A DNA stretch of 64,000 nucleotides from Camelus bactrianus (GCF_048773025.1 NC_133557.1:2496001-2560000), one strand, 5' to 3'. Positions 10,297-22,015 are shown, numbered from the stretch's first letter. Translations and numbers: made by a program. Notes: generated by a model from the letters alone, not told the origin.

Positions 10297-13200
10297 CAGC
10301 ATCAACTATCCATACCCAATGGTCTTGATGTTTTAGGATGACGCCCATAGGCATGCTTTGATCCAAGGCATGAAAGAAAGTTCTCTGCTCTCCAGGAAGA
10401 GCTCAGATGTACAAGGTGCCACGACAACCCCTACTGTTACCTCCTTTTTACTTATCAAGCCATCTAGATTGACTCTGGGGAAATAGGACACAGGATTGGT
10501 TAATCCTTGTTGGGAGAAGGGGTCAGAGAAAGTGTGACATATGGGGACTTGCAGGAGAAATGCCCTGAGGACAGTTGCTTGGCATCTGATGGGTTCATGA
10601 GTGGTGACAGGATGAGGTGGGGGTGGTGACAATACTCAAACGCAGTGGAGGGCTCAGAGGATAGCTGCCACTCGGCTCAGAGTAAAAAGACTTGACTGTC
10701 CATCCGAGGCTGGCGTGGCGCCCTGAGCTGAGTCAGGCCAGGAGCAAGAATTGGGACCCCTTGGACTCAGCCTCAGTTCTGTTACTAGAAACTTGATCTA
10801 CATTGTTAGTCTGTCGAACTTCAAGTTCCAAGTTAGTAAAATTGCGTTGATTAAATGCATGTACATTTCCCCCCCCACACATTTCAAAAAGAATTTGGAG
10901 AAATGAATAATAATAATATATCCAGCATGCTCAATATGCTAATTTGATATCAGTTTTCATGTATTTGTTCTGCACAGAGTTCATGTGCCTAGTTTTTCTT
11001 GAATGTAGTACCAGCCTCTCTGAAAATGGCACCATGTGCAATTACAGGTTCAAAATTACCTTGTGTGCTGAAATCTGAGAAAATTTCTCCATTTGAGAAA
11101 TTCCTCAGTAGCTCCTGGGTATAAGACCAGGACATCTAATGCTGCTTATGAAAACACAATAGAAGGGGGACAGTTGGCCAGGACACACTTTGCTCGAGTG
11201 ATTTAAACCATAATGAAACATCTCACATCATCTGCCATGCTTTTGATTAAACACAATGAGGAGAGTGAACATCTGACAAGTGTAAGGCACATGCCCCTCC
11301 TGTCTGACACATCCATCCAGCCTGTTGACGCCATTCCTGGATCTGAAAGGAATTCTAATCAAAGACATGCCTATTCCGATTTGAGACAAACATCACGGTG
11401 GTTTATAGAAAACTTCCTCTCTGCGCTGACCCACAACCTAAACAAAAGGTCAAAATCACTTAAGTTGCTTCAAAACGGACAGACGGTGGTGATGCAAGCC
11501 AGCAATGTGGGGTGGACGGGAGCCCACGCAACCCCTTTGTAAGGCACAGAGCTAAGTAAACACTCTGAAAGCCCGCTATTGTTTGTTTACCCTGATACTT
11601 TAGTCAACACTTTGGAATCATTAGCTGTGGGCCCTTGGGTAAAGCTGCTTTTCCAACTCTCTATTTCACAGTCAAGGTCGACTTCCTCTGAAGCCAGCAG
11701 ATCCATAACCCCGAAGGCCACATCCTCCAGAGCCTCAGAGCCACATGCTCAGCTCTCACAGGCAACAACTGGGGAGTCCTGAGCCCCTGAGGCCAGATGG
11801 GGGTTACCTCCCTCTCTCCTCCTGTACTTAACGATGAAACAGTAAGGAGTCAGAGTTTGGGTTTAGCCGACACACAAGGCCAAAAGCAAGAAAGAATATG
11901 TTCGAACAGAAAACTACAGATGATTCCCAAATTTCTTGACACCAGAAATGTTACTAACGTCAAGCAGTATAACTAAGTGGAGACAGGTGAAATTATCTTC
12001 TCACCAGTCACCCAAGTTGGGATAAAAACCCTCTGCTTCAAACGTCACCCATCTACGAAGAATGTAGCAGTGGCTACATATTATCAGCGGAACTTAATAA
12101 ACTAATTACTGTAACACATAGGCCTCCTGGCTTCCATATTTGCACAAAGATTTTATATATAAATGTTGTCCTAGAAGGTAAGGGTCTTCCACCTCAGCCA
12201 TCCAGCCACCAACACTAATTAGTACGGTCACTTTCATGAATCAGTGAAGCTCTCTGACACGTATTTTCATTTCTTATATTAAAAAATGACCCCCAAAGCC
12301 CTCAATGCTCTAAAATTCTTTACCATCTAAGAACTAAATGAGACAATGTAACTGCACAAGTCAATAAGCATTGCTAGCGGGAACTATAAACTTAAAATAA
12401 AACCTCTGGGGTGGTATGATTATCTTTAATTATGAAGGACAAGACATTAATCATTAACAGTGCACCACTGGCAAAGGAGTCAAGTTAAGTACGTACTAAA
12501 GTGACTTTCTGGGCTGTGCCCAAGGTGTAGCCCTAAGAAGCTAGACTGGTACAACACCCACCCTGGGAATTAGCTGGAAGTGTGACCAAAGCCAGGCAAA
12601 CCTAAGTTGCCTGCGATTAGGGAATGGAGGAAGCACATAGGCACAGTGTGTCTAGAAAATTCTCCAAAGTCAGGACTTGCAGGCCAGACAGGACAAAGAA
12701 TACCACGGTCAAGACATCCCTTCATTTTCAGCAGGCTGGGCTCATTTGCAAGTCATATAGGAGCTATATTCTGCACAAAAGATAAGCGTCTTAGCCAGAC
12801 CACAGAAGTGTCTTCAACAAAGAACCCCCTCTTCCAAATACAGTAGTCATAAAATTGTTTCTATTAGACCTAAAGCTATATGCAAAAGTGCTTCCAATGA
12901 AAGTACCTTCCAAGTACCAGGAAGAAAACAGAGCACTCTACCCCAACCCCAGCACACACGGACTAGGGAGGCAGTTGATTTCAGCCCCAGGCTCTTGTTC
13001 AAAATGGGTACTGGCAGTTTAGTCATTCTGGATAACAGTAATATCCCCTGGACCCTAGTGGCAGTGACACATTCCAAGGGGGTAAAAATTCAGTGGATTG
13101 CTTAAGGTCATCTGTGCAACCATGGTGGTCATCCAACAATCAATCTCAAAAACGGTATGTTGAGTGAAGGACACAAAAAGAAAAAGAATGGACCATCCCT

Positions 13201-13720
13201 CCTGGGAGGGAGATGGTAACACAAAGATGAAAATCACAGTACTGCAATCCTCAAGGATTTTTCCAGTAATGAGGGAGACACATCTCTTTGACAAGGTCAA
13301 AGAGTGTAGGGAGGAAAGGACAGAGATGCTGAATACTTTTTATAGCATGTAGGTTGCCTCCTCTTTTAAGCCCTGGTGACCAAAAAGCATTTTTTAAAAA
13401 TCAGTTGAATGGGTAATTGTCTGTCTAAAGTAACTGTTGGGATGGGGAAGTGGGGACAAATGTGCTATCACCAGACAACAAACATCAAGATTACAGACTC
13501 CAACATCTTATTTTGGTGTGGACCATTTTATAGATCATGTCCCGAGGGGCTTCAGGTTTTAAGTTTATCCATTGCACTGAGGTCACAAAGCCCCATTAAT
13601 CTTTCCTGAAAGGCACAATCTGCTTGGGGCTTGAGGACCATGAAAGTATCTACCCCTCTGCCCTGGCCCAACACCCTAAATGCCCACATCACAAAATTCC
13701 TTAGGGTTAGAGCAGAGGTG
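10297..13720. other. No gene seen
   Basis: About 3.4 kb of unique-looking sequence with no repeat I can name. A 109-codon open frame at 11213-11542 lies in a block with AAAGGTCA and TGTTTAC words (nuclear-receptor and forkhead-like sites). The frame has no recognisable domain, so it more likely marks a conserved or chance stretch than a gene. Confidence 0.5.
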
Positions 13721-13776
13721 GAACACTTAAGAACTCAACATCCACATGGGACACTTAAGGACCCAACATCCACATC
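13721..13776. repeat. 28-bp tandem duplication
   Basis: Two adjacent 28-bp units (13721-13748 and 13749-13776) share the order acacttaag, then caacatccacat, with a few mismatches. A simple local duplication. Confidence 0.8.
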
Positions 13777-13888
13777 TTACCCACAGCCATGACGTTTGAA
13801 AACTCGATCATCCCTCACAGCTATTCTCCCTCAAGAGAGGCCCTTCCTACCCTCCCCTGAGCTTTCCAGGTTTATTTCCTACATCCTT

Positions 13889-14017
13889 TTTTTCTTGGGG
13901 GGCGGTTATTAGGGTTTATTTATTTTAAATTGTTTTTTCATGGCGGTACTGAGGATTGAACCCAGGACCTCATGCATGCTAGGCAAGCACTCTACCACTA
14001 AGCTATACCCTCCCCCC
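13889..14017 (-). mobile_element. Camelid tRNA-derived SINE
   Basis: The reverse complement carries the tRNA-like head with a pol III B-box phrase (gggttcaatcc) and A-box phrase (tagcttagtgg), followed by an A/T-rich tail. The head is at the right end near 14010 and the tail at the left. An imperfect 16-bp duplication (13873-13888 and 14018-14033, two mismatches) brackets it. Confidence 0.88.
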
Positions 14018-14033
14018 TATTTTCCACATCCTT

Positions 14034-15464
14034 AAAGACACACCTCAGTTGATGAATTCATCCCTCTTCTTGGGGACTGAATTTAGATTATAAAATGACC
14101 CAACTGCCTGGAGCCCAAGAAGGGAGACGGGAGCCCTTCAACACCTGGAGAGCAGGCAGGGAAACCACAAGGCTGATGCAGAGGTCCAACACATACTCTT
14201 CTGCACCATTGTCCGTTGACCGTGGAAATATCATGGCAGCACCCTGTTTGAACTGCTCAGTCACTGAGCACCCAGTCAAGCCACCCCGTTCACTCCTCCC
14301 GCAGGTCACCCTGTCTCCAAGCAAGCACAGCAACTAACTAGTCTGCCCGACACAAACGCACCTCAGCCCAACAGATCTGAAACCTCTTCAAAAATAAGAA
14401 GTCACAAGCACCAAGAGGCTGTTATACATTTATCCTCTTCACGAAGAAAGAAAAAAAAATCAAACCTGAGAATAAATCCACCTGTGAGCTCCTATCTCTA
14501 GAGAGGTCACCCAGATCCCTTGTCTTTATTTGCAAACGGTTCAGAGGCTGCTGAAGGAAGCCAGCCAATAAACATTTTTCCAACCGAGATTAATGGCTGA
14601 TTTGTCATCTGGGCAGGGAAAGGTGAGCCTGCAGCCTCCACGAAGGAAGCAAACCCCAGAGGAGGTGGGGCCGCTGATTTATGGGGTTGTGGGAAGGCTA
14701 ATTAGAGCCTCATGGAGGGAGCTAAGAGGGCACAGGCATCTGGGAACCGCACAGTGAAAGGTGGGGGCTCCGCAGAGGACAGGGAGAGAACGATGCGCTG
14801 GAGTGGGGAGGGGAGGGGCACAGAAATAACCTCCAAAGGCAAAGCAGAGAGACTGGGTGTGGATCCCAAGAGAACGCATCTGTGCAAAACTGGAAGCTAC
14901 AAAGAAGAGGCCCATGTTCCTGCATCTCAGAGAAGGTCTGAAAACCAAGTCCTTGGGGCTTAATTTTGAAAAGCTACCCCCACCCATGATCGCCCACCAG
15001 TGGCCAGCGCACTCAGCGTCACCAGCACGCCCTTTTACCTTCTGATCCCAGTGTCCCCCTGACACAGTTTGCTTACTGGTCCCTAGGTTGCTTGGTTCAG
15101 CAGAAATGATCATCCAAGACAATTTCTTGGATTTGCACCTGGAAGGTTTGCCCTCCCGGCAGCCACGTTTGCATCTGTCAGGTGTCCTGATGCAGGAGGA
15201 GCCACTAGGGACATAGCGGGGGTTGAACAGGCCTGAGAAGAACCAGAAGAGGTAAAGAAGGCCATCCGGGGAACCCGCTCCAGAGAGTCACACAGGCCGA
15301 CAGCGCTGGGGTGGCCTCTGCAGAAGCCGGGCCCTGCGCCAGGGGAGGGCCCAGAGGTCAGGACCACCGGAGTCTTTCGAGGGAGGAGGGGGCGAGAAGA
15401 GGAGTAACCTGCCTCCCTTTCCCCAGTAGTTTCCACTTTCCAGGACAGCGGCGCACCATTTAAA
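14034..15464. other. No gene seen; possible conserved block at 14560-14720
   Basis: GC-richer, unique-looking DNA with several chance frames on both strands (up to 147 codons at 14679-15122 minus). The interval 14560-14720 has ataaacattttt, gattaatggctgatttgtca and ggctaattagagcc words typical of conserved regulatory DNA. No exon could be supported. Confidence 0.5.
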
Positions 15465-15484
15465 GCGCGTGCCTGTGTCCATGG

Positions 15485-15567
15485 GTGTGCATGTGCATGT
15501 GTGCACGCGTGCGCGCGCTCGCACGTGTATGCGTATATGCATATGCGTGCGCATGTGTGTGCGCGTG
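15485..15567. repeat. Z-DNA-prone alternating purine-pyrimidine tract
   Basis: From 15485 to 15518 the strand alternates purine and pyrimidine without error. After a break at 15519 it alternates again from 15520 to 15567. The mix is TG, CG and TA steps rather than pure CA, with about ten CpG. Looser GT/GC-rich text continues to about 15645. Long chance frames run through it on both strands and are not genes. Confidence 0.9.
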
Positions 15568-15798
15568 GGCATAGTTCTGCTCATGTGCATGCCCGTGTGC
15601 GGTCGTGCTTGTTTGCGCGCTTGCGTGCTTGTGCCCATGCACAATTGCAAACCCTCAATCCCCTATCCTCACCTTCAGATAACCGACCTGGAGAGCCGGC
15701 TCCTATAATTGCGGTGTGGTGTTTAGGTGTAGAAAACGGGCACGAAGTCCCTCAAGCATTGGCCTGAAACACAGCAGTCTTGGTCCCTCTCTCATTTT

Positions 15799-15992
15799 AA
15801 AAAAATGAGAACAAAGAGAAGGCAGAGAAAGAAAGGCAGAGAGGCATGGAGTGAGGGAGAGGCAGAGAGGAAGAGAGAGAGAAAAAGAGGAAGGAAGGAG
15901 GAAAGGAGGGAGGAAGAATAAAAAAGAAAAGAGTGGAGAGAGAGACACAGGGGTAGACAGAGAGACAGAATGAAAGAAAGCAAGGCGAGCAG
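15799..15992 (+). repeat. Long interrupted polypurine (GA) tract
   Basis: About 190 bp in which the plus strand is almost entirely A and G (gagagagagaaaaagagg, gaaggaaggaggaaagg and similar), with scattered pyrimidine breaks. Mirror-like segments give triplex (H-DNA) potential. Low-complexity minus-strand frames here encode Ser/Leu/Pro-rich noise. Confidence 0.88.
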
Positions 15993-17299
15993 GCAGCTGG
16001 TGAAAGAAATCAGTAAAGGTCTTTTCTCCTGTTTTCCTGTCTTTTAATAAATCACTGTAGCGGTCTGTGACAGTCTCTGTTATCCCTAAATGCTCAAGCA
16101 AACAGCTTTTCTTGGAGACTATTCAAGTAGCTGCCAGAGCGGCTGGGGCTGGGCAAGCCGCCGACCCTCCGACCGCCCCCCTGTAATTCAGCTGGAAAAG
16201 CGATTCTGAAGTCAATATTCATTGCACAGGGTGAGAATTGCCCCAACACAATGAAATGGTAATGAGCCGGCTCACAAAGGAGGCAAGCCGGATAATCAGC
16301 TTTTAAGGAGGTTCTGGGCACACGAGGCTGCCAGGGCTGGAGCCCCCACCTGAGGAGCCTGCCCTCAGCCCCCACCATCTGCGGGCATCAGCAGAAGGCG
16401 AGCTGGAGATCAAGGAACCTTGCCAGGCCCTCTTCCCCTAGCCACTCCTCTCCATTTTGCCTTTTGGGGCCCTCAAAACGCCTAAAATGTGAGGACAAAA
16501 AGTCATTTCACAGCCGCAGCCCCTACGCTGGCTTTCAGATGAGTCAGGACGAAGGCCAGCAGATGGGAAACTGAAAAGCCTGCAGCTGTACCCGGAGTAC
16601 CTGCTCAGTGTACTCAGAGGTCATTACCTAACCACATGGGGACACCTGAGCAGGAAGTCCCCCAAATAACGAGAATTGGGGGTAGAGTTAGACACTGCAA
16701 TTTATATGTCAGTAGTTTCAAATAAACAAGGGAATTTGCTTTGCAAGATTTCATTTCATACACCCTTTTTAACAGGCAGATTTTTTCATCTCAATAAAGC
16801 TAGAATCAAAGGAGGGGCCAAGTCAGATGAAACGACCAGACCAATGGCCACATGCAAGCTGCATTTAAATGGCCATGGCCGTGGACTCATTCTGGACTGG
16901 CTGGCAACCCAGATTGAAAGAGAATTTTTTTTTCAAAATTTCAATTTATTTTATCTTCTGTTTTCTACCCATCAGTTTAGGGATTGGCCCACTCCACAGA
17001 GTGTGGGCCAACAGGCAGCCGTCAAGGAAGTTTCTGATCGTTGTAGAGTAAGTCTGTTGTCATCATCAATTGCATCATCGCCATTTATATTTGTACTTGT
17101 AAGTGACTGAAAGATTCAGCTAGGTGATCCACAAAAAGGCATGCCAAAAGCCAAGGTGACTTACAATTTCAAATAAAATGTAAAGGGAAAATGAGGGGAT
17201 GAGATGAAATTAAGCCAGAGGCTCTGCATCCTTGCAGAGCTGAGCTGGGACTTGGTTCTTGGCTTTCTAGTAACCAGCTCAAAGAGGGAAAAACATAAT
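15993..17299. other. No gene seen; candidate conserved block at 16100-16330
   Basis: Unique-looking sequence. 16180-16330 is dense in transcription-factor-like words (ctgtaattcagctgg, gtcaatattcattgcac, aatggtaatgagccgg, gataatcagctttt). A 144-codon frame at 16676-17110 shows no recognisable domain and crosses a T-run. Confidence 0.5.
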
Positions 17300-17405
17300 C
17301 CTTTAGGTTAGTGAATCTCAACCCAAGCCCAAATATTATGATGTATGTGGCCTGAGGGTGGGAGTCCCAGGCATCTGTATTTTTCAAAGCTCCCCTGTGA
17401 GGTAA
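17300..17405. mobile_element. MER5A-like hAT fragment
   Basis: Partial match to the MER5A non-autonomous hAT element: 'agtgaatctcaacccaagc', 'tggcctgagggtgggag' and 'catctgtatttttcaaagctc'. The centre and one end are missing. Confidence 0.5.
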
Positions 17406-17469
17406 CAACAGATTGGTTGCCCAGGAGATAAGCATCTGTGAAACTCATACAAAGAACGTTTTGTTGAAT

Positions 17470-17684
17470 GGGGAAATAAAACTGCTATATGTAAAATAGA
17501 TAAACAACAAGGACCTACTATATAGCACAGGGAACTACACTCAGTATCTTGTAATAACCTATAATGAAAAGAATATGAAAAAGAATACATATGTATATAT
17601 ATAACTGAATCACTATGCTGTACACCAGAAACTAACACAACATTGTAAATCAACTATACTTCAATAAAATTAAAAAAAAAAAAA
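17470..17684 (+). mobile_element. Young L1, 5'-truncated 3' UTR copy
   Basis: Forward L1 3' end: actatatagcacagggaact, cttgtaataacctataatg, gctgtacaccagaaactaac, then cttcaataaaatt and a 12-base A tail. It matches the last part of the 39.0-kb copy. No clear target-site duplication could be read. Confidence 0.85.
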
Positions 17685-17944
17685 CCTTATGGCAACTCCT
17701 TTACAGTGAGAGCAGTAAAGGTTGTTACATTAAGACACGAATACAGCACATGGGAACGCACAGGAGATTGAGGAAGAGTAAAGGACATTCCAAGGAAAAG
17801 AAACAGCATGAGGAAAGAAACAGAAGCACACAAGCAAGTCATGGAATGCTTAGTGACTGTCAAGAACATCAACACATATGGAGGGAACTCAGCACATTGA
17901 TGCAAAGGGGGTTGTGAAGAATCCCACATGCCCAGCTCACGGCC

Positions 17945-18175
17945 TGAGGCTAAGAGCTCAAGGGTCCAACTGCCTCAGTTCGAATCCCGGCTCCTCTCCT
18001 TACTCGCATGGGAGACCTTGGACATGTTGCTTACCTTCTTTGGGCCTCAGTTTCCCATCTGTAAAATGGGGACAAGGAGAGCACCTACCCTGTAGGAATA
18101 AGTGAGATACACTATGTAAAGTGTTGATCTGATACATTAACTACTATTATTATTACCATTATTATTGCTGGTACT
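17945..18175 (+). mobile_element. MIR SINE, near full-length
   Basis: One of the best-kept MIRs here: 'cagttcgaatcccggctcct', 'ggagaccttggacatgttgct', 'ggcctcagtttcccatctg', 'taaaatgggg' and the downstream 'gtgagatacactatgtaaag'. Confidence 0.9.
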
Positions 18176-18239
18176 ATTTATTCCCTATGTAATGAGAACG
18201 GGAATAAAATTATCATCAGAGAATACCTCCTAGACATAC

Positions 18240-18405
18240 CAGTCTTTTCATATATTATCTTATTAATTTTGTAAACAACCCAGTTGAAAAGGTATTATTA
18301 TTGTTATCCCCAATAAGCCCACTGAACCTCAGCATAGCTAAGTACTGTGCCCAAGTTCATGCAGCAAGAAAGTGGTCAAATTGAAATTCAAACCCAGAAA
18401 CTGTA
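18240..18405 (-). mobile_element. MIR SINE fragment
   Basis: Reverse MIR pattern: 'ggtattattattgttatccc', 'aagtactgtgcccaagttcat', 'gaaattcaaacccagaa'. It lies tail-to-tail with the forward MIR at 17.95 kb. Confidence 0.75.
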
Positions 18406-18559
18406 AAATATTCTAAAGATAAACTGAAGCCAGTTTATAGTAAAGGGAATAAAGCTTAATTTCAGGAATACTTCTCTCACTTGCTCAGGCCCCTCCACAG
18501 CTCTGAATCTAATTTTGTATTCACGCTTCTATATTCTTTTTCTTAAAAAGCAACCCCTA

Positions 18560-18690
18560 TGGGGGAGGGTATAGCTCAATGGTAGAGTGTGTGGTTAGCA
18601 TGCATGAGTCCCAGGTTCAATCCCCAGTACCCCATTAAAAAGATACAGATATATAAAATAGACCTAATTACCCCCCCAAAATTAAGTCAA
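18560..18690 (+). mobile_element. Camelid tRNA-derived SINE
   Basis: Forward copy. The A-box-like phrase tagctcaatgg is at 18572-18582 and the B-box-like phrase ggttcaatccc at 18614-18624, 42 bp apart by start position, so the internal pol III promoter looks well kept. After the tRNA-like head comes an A-rich tail with a C-run. This copy is the clearest sign that the genome is camelid. Confidence 0.9.
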
Positions 18691-19097
18691 CAGTATCACA
18701 TAACAAATTATTTTAAATGTTTTTAAATTTTTTAAATTAAAAAAGAGCACCCTTTAAATTTGTATTAAGTTTAGGTTTTCCAAAACCTGGATCCACCTCA
18801 GTGATAGCATATGAGATCAGAACTAGCTTCTAAGACATAAATGAGGGTGAAGTGACAGAAGGAAGGCCAGGAGAGAATGTGTGCTGTGAACAGAGTTAAA
18901 CATTAGGCACAGCGCAGTTGAGGGGACCGCAGGCCAGCCAGTCAAGGTGTCACAGGTATTTGTAAAAATGAGCTCAGAGTGCAGGCAGGGCAAGAGATTC
19001 AGATCAGCAATAATGGGTCGATGTTGGTGATGGTGACTATGGTGACGACACTGCAGGGGACATTACTACCCATAAAGATTATTCTAGAGCTATGCCT
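18691..19097. other. No gene seen
   Basis: An AT-rich start (18691-18745), then unique-looking sequence. No frame of note. Confidence 0.55.
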
Positions 19098-19285
19098 ACA
19101 ACACGCAGCCACTGGCCACCTGTGGCTATTTAAGTTTAAATTAAATAAGATGTAAAATTCAGTTCCTCCAGCCCACTAGCCACATGTCAAGCAGTCAGTG
19201 GTGACCGGCAATGGGACAGGGCAGCTCAGATATGGAACATTTCCACCACTGCAGAAAGTTCGACTGAAAAGTGCTGGTCCAGAAA
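19098..19285. mobile_element. MER3 hAT-type element
   Basis: Recognised by 'ccacctgtggctatttaagt', 'aaaattcagttcctccagc', 'actagccacatgtcaag' and 'gatatggaacatttccacc'. These follow the MER3 consensus in reverse order. A non-autonomous DNA transposon fossil. Confidence 0.8.
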
Positions 19286-19534
19286 GTCAGAAGACGGTTA
19301 AGGGCGGACTCACAGGGAAACATCCAAGGGACAGATGGAGGAAGAGGCCAGTGATAAAGACGAGGGAAAGTGACCGGCAGAATCCGGAGGAAAACCGGGA
19401 CACAGAGATCCCAGCAAAGAGAATTTCAGAGGAGGAGCTTATTCAGCAGCTCAGCAGTTGGCAAAAGAGACAACCACAAACTCCCAGCACAGAACTAACA
19501 CACGTCCAGACGGCCACCTGCAAACCCTGTGTCT

Positions 19535-19886
19535 TAGCCTGTCCTGCTGCTGTAACAAAACAGCACAGACAGGGCAGCTTACGAACAACAGAAATCTACT
19601 GCTCACAGTTCCGGAGGCTGCAAGTCCGAGATCAGGGTGCCAGCACGTCCGGTGAGGACCCTCTTCCGGGTCACAGGCTCTTCTGCGTCTTCACTTGGTG
19701 GAAGGGGCCCGGGAGCTCTCTGGGGCCTCTTTTATAACAGCACTGGTTCCATTCATGAGAGCTCCGCCCTCAGGACCTATCCACCTCCCAAAGGCCCCAC
19801 CTTCTAACACCATCACATTGGGCATTGGCGTCCCAACATGTGAATGACGGGGAGAGGGGGATAAACTTTCAGAGCAAACCACCCCC
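19535..19886 (-). mobile_element. MLT1-type solo LTR (ERVL-MaLR), fossil
   Basis: A reverse-strand LTR of the mammalian MaLR group with no internal region beside it, so a solo LTR. Landmarks are 'gctgctgtaacaaaacagcac', 'cacagttccggaggctg', 'ctcttttataacagcac' and 'cacctcccaaaggccccacc'. The family predates the placental radiation. A 179-codon chance frame (19198-19737) spans MER3 and this LTR. Confidence 0.85.
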
Positions 19887-20689
19887 GCATGGGTGCTCCC
19901 ATTAAGACCTTGAAAAAGACATAGTCTTCTGAGGCCACAAACACGCTCTGAACCTGGCTCTGCCCAGGAAGGAAACCTTGAGAAGGGCAAAGGACAGCTG
20001 TCATTAGAGAAGCAGATGCCCGAGGGCCTGCTTTTCCTCCCTCCTCTCCGCAGAATTCTTTAAAATACACAGACGGACAAGGCACGCGCCCGCCTGTGCC
20101 AACACACGGCTCTCCAACAGGCAGCTCCCTGCATACCTACGCAACTTCCTGTTTGCTTGTGCAATTACTTGCAGTTCACGTAAGAATGCATGTTCTGAGC
20201 GCAGCCCTTTCTGGCCCGCACCTGTATGTGCATATTTTCAAGATGCAAATGAGACACGGAGCATCGCTTTTTAATGTAGCCCTAAGGGGTACATTATTCT
20301 GACCAGCACGAACATAGCCATCCACATTAAGGCAACAATGTTAAACAAGCACACAAACTCCAGTCTCCCCACGTGGCTCAATGCTCTTCCTATGCCCTTC
20401 ACTCCATCTCCTGTTACAGTTCCACGGCCTCCAAAGCATCCAGCTCGTCCAAAGTCTCTCCAAACCCTTCCCCAGAAGCCTGTCTCACCTCCCAGGTATT
20501 TTACACAGGGACCTGGGTCTGCCTCCCCTTCCTGATCATGACCTCATCTTCCTAAACTTTGTCCACCCCGCAGGGTCACACGTTGACGTTCTGAAATGTG
20601 CCCTTCTCCTGGGGTGTGTTCCACAGTCACAAAGTCTGTAGCTGTAGCAGAGTCTGGCCAGGTGTTCAAAAAATCATTTTCCCTTTTCC
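19887..20689. other. No gene seen
   Basis: Unique-looking sequence with small overlapping frames. No repeat I can name. Confidence 0.5.
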
Positions 20690-21290
20690 ACCTAATCCAG
20701 CTGGACCACATATCCTAGCCTCCCTCGTTGTTCTGTTCGGCTATGTGACCCAGTTCTGGCCATCAGAAAGGTGGAGGAAGTGATATGTAGGACAGCTCCA
20801 GGTTGTGATGATTGGGAGATGTTCCTTCTACGTGTTTGCTCTCTTCCCTCATCTACTGGCTGGAAACGGAAGACGTGGTGGAAGGCTCCGTGGCCTTGAA
20901 TGACACAGCAGCTGGACATGACCCTAGGTTTCTGAGCAACTGTGTGGAACAGAGCCCCTCACCCACTCCCCTGCCCACCCTTACTGGATTATACTTAAGG
21001 CAAGGAATAAACCTGGACTGTGTTAAAATCTTGAGATTTGGGGATTGTTTACTGTAGCAGTCAGCCTTCTCTGATGTGGTAAATGGATTGCAACTTTCTC
21101 CCAATGATTTCCCTCCCATGCAATATAATTTAGTAGCCTCTTCCATCAAGTGTTGGAGTCTATTTTTCATCCCTTGAACCTAGGATTGGACACATAACTC
21201 CCTTTGGCGAAGGAAACATGGCAGAAGTGCCTGTGTGCCCTCTCCAAGCCTGGTCATCAAGAGGCAATTGCATGTTTCACCTGGTTATTA
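20690..21290. repeat. Two adjoining ancient repeats, family not named
   Basis: 20690-21060 follows a dispersed text (gtgacccagttctggccatc, then aaggaataaacctgg, then cttgagatttggggattgttta) that looks like the terminal part of an old element with a polyadenylation-like block. 21065-21290 follows another (ggagtctatttttcatccc, then ggcgaaggaaacatggcagaa). I recognise both as dispersed but cannot name them. Confidence 0.4.
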
Positions 21291-22015
21291 AAAAAAATGG
21301 TTTGTAATTAACCTGTTGAGCCCTACCAATGAAAGGATGCTTCTCACATCTTTCAGGTTGCTTTTAAAAGTTTTCTCTGTTTAGAAATTCAACCACTTCT
21401 CCCAAAGAAAAGTATTTAGTTAAGATTTGCTTTGTAAATGATTCCTTCGATAATTTTTGTAAAAGAAAACCAAAAGTCAACTTTGACCTCCATTCTTTAC
21501 AAACATCTGAGAGTCCCTATCTAAAAAAAAAGAAAGAAAAAAGAAAGAAAAGGCTGGGGGTTATTTCAGAACTGAGATGGACAATTACCTCTGTATGTTC
21601 AAAGATGAGGTGGGAATTTGGCAGTTCTGAGACTTTCATATACCGAATGAAAACCCTGAGTGGGAATCACAACAGCCCTTCTGGAGTTTTTCTCTACAAT
21701 AATAACAGATCTCATAGCAGTATGTCTTTATCCTTTGTGAAATGAACTAAGGGATAACTATAAATAACAGGTACATTCACACCTAAAAAAAAATCTAAAG
21801 CAGGTTTTTCTTGAAAGCTCTGTGTTTGATTTAACATTGTTTCAATATTAGCTCACAGCAGCACTAAGCATGAAGCCATTGTATTGATTATTTGAATTAC
21901 ATTCCGTTTTTCCACTTGTTTGTAAGGTCTCCTTCAGCAGCCTATTTTTGGCTGAGCGTTTTTTCAGTGGTTCCACTCAAGGAAGTACCCACTTGTCTTG
22001 AGTAGCACTTCATGT
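21291..22015. other. No gene seen; short A/G run
   Basis: Unique-looking, AT-rich DNA with an impure (GAAA) run at about 21523-21551. Confidence 0.55.

Noticed and set aside
14679-15122. 147-codon minus frame
   Set aside because: Frames overlap on both strands of a GC-richer stretch; no recognisable domain or exon borders.
15469-15767. Overlapping plus- and minus-strand frames at 15.3-15.8 kb
   Set aside because: They translate the Z-DNA-prone simple repeat (alternating Cys/Met/Val/Arg or His/Ala/Thr); low complexity, not genes.
18560-18690. tRNA gene
   Set aside because: The A- and B-box words belong to a tRNA-derived SINE with an A-rich tail; a cloverleaf with paired acceptor stem cannot be drawn.
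19198-19737. 179-codon open frame
   Set aside because: Spans the end of a MER3 transposon and part of an LTR fossil; the reading is a by-product of repeat sequence.
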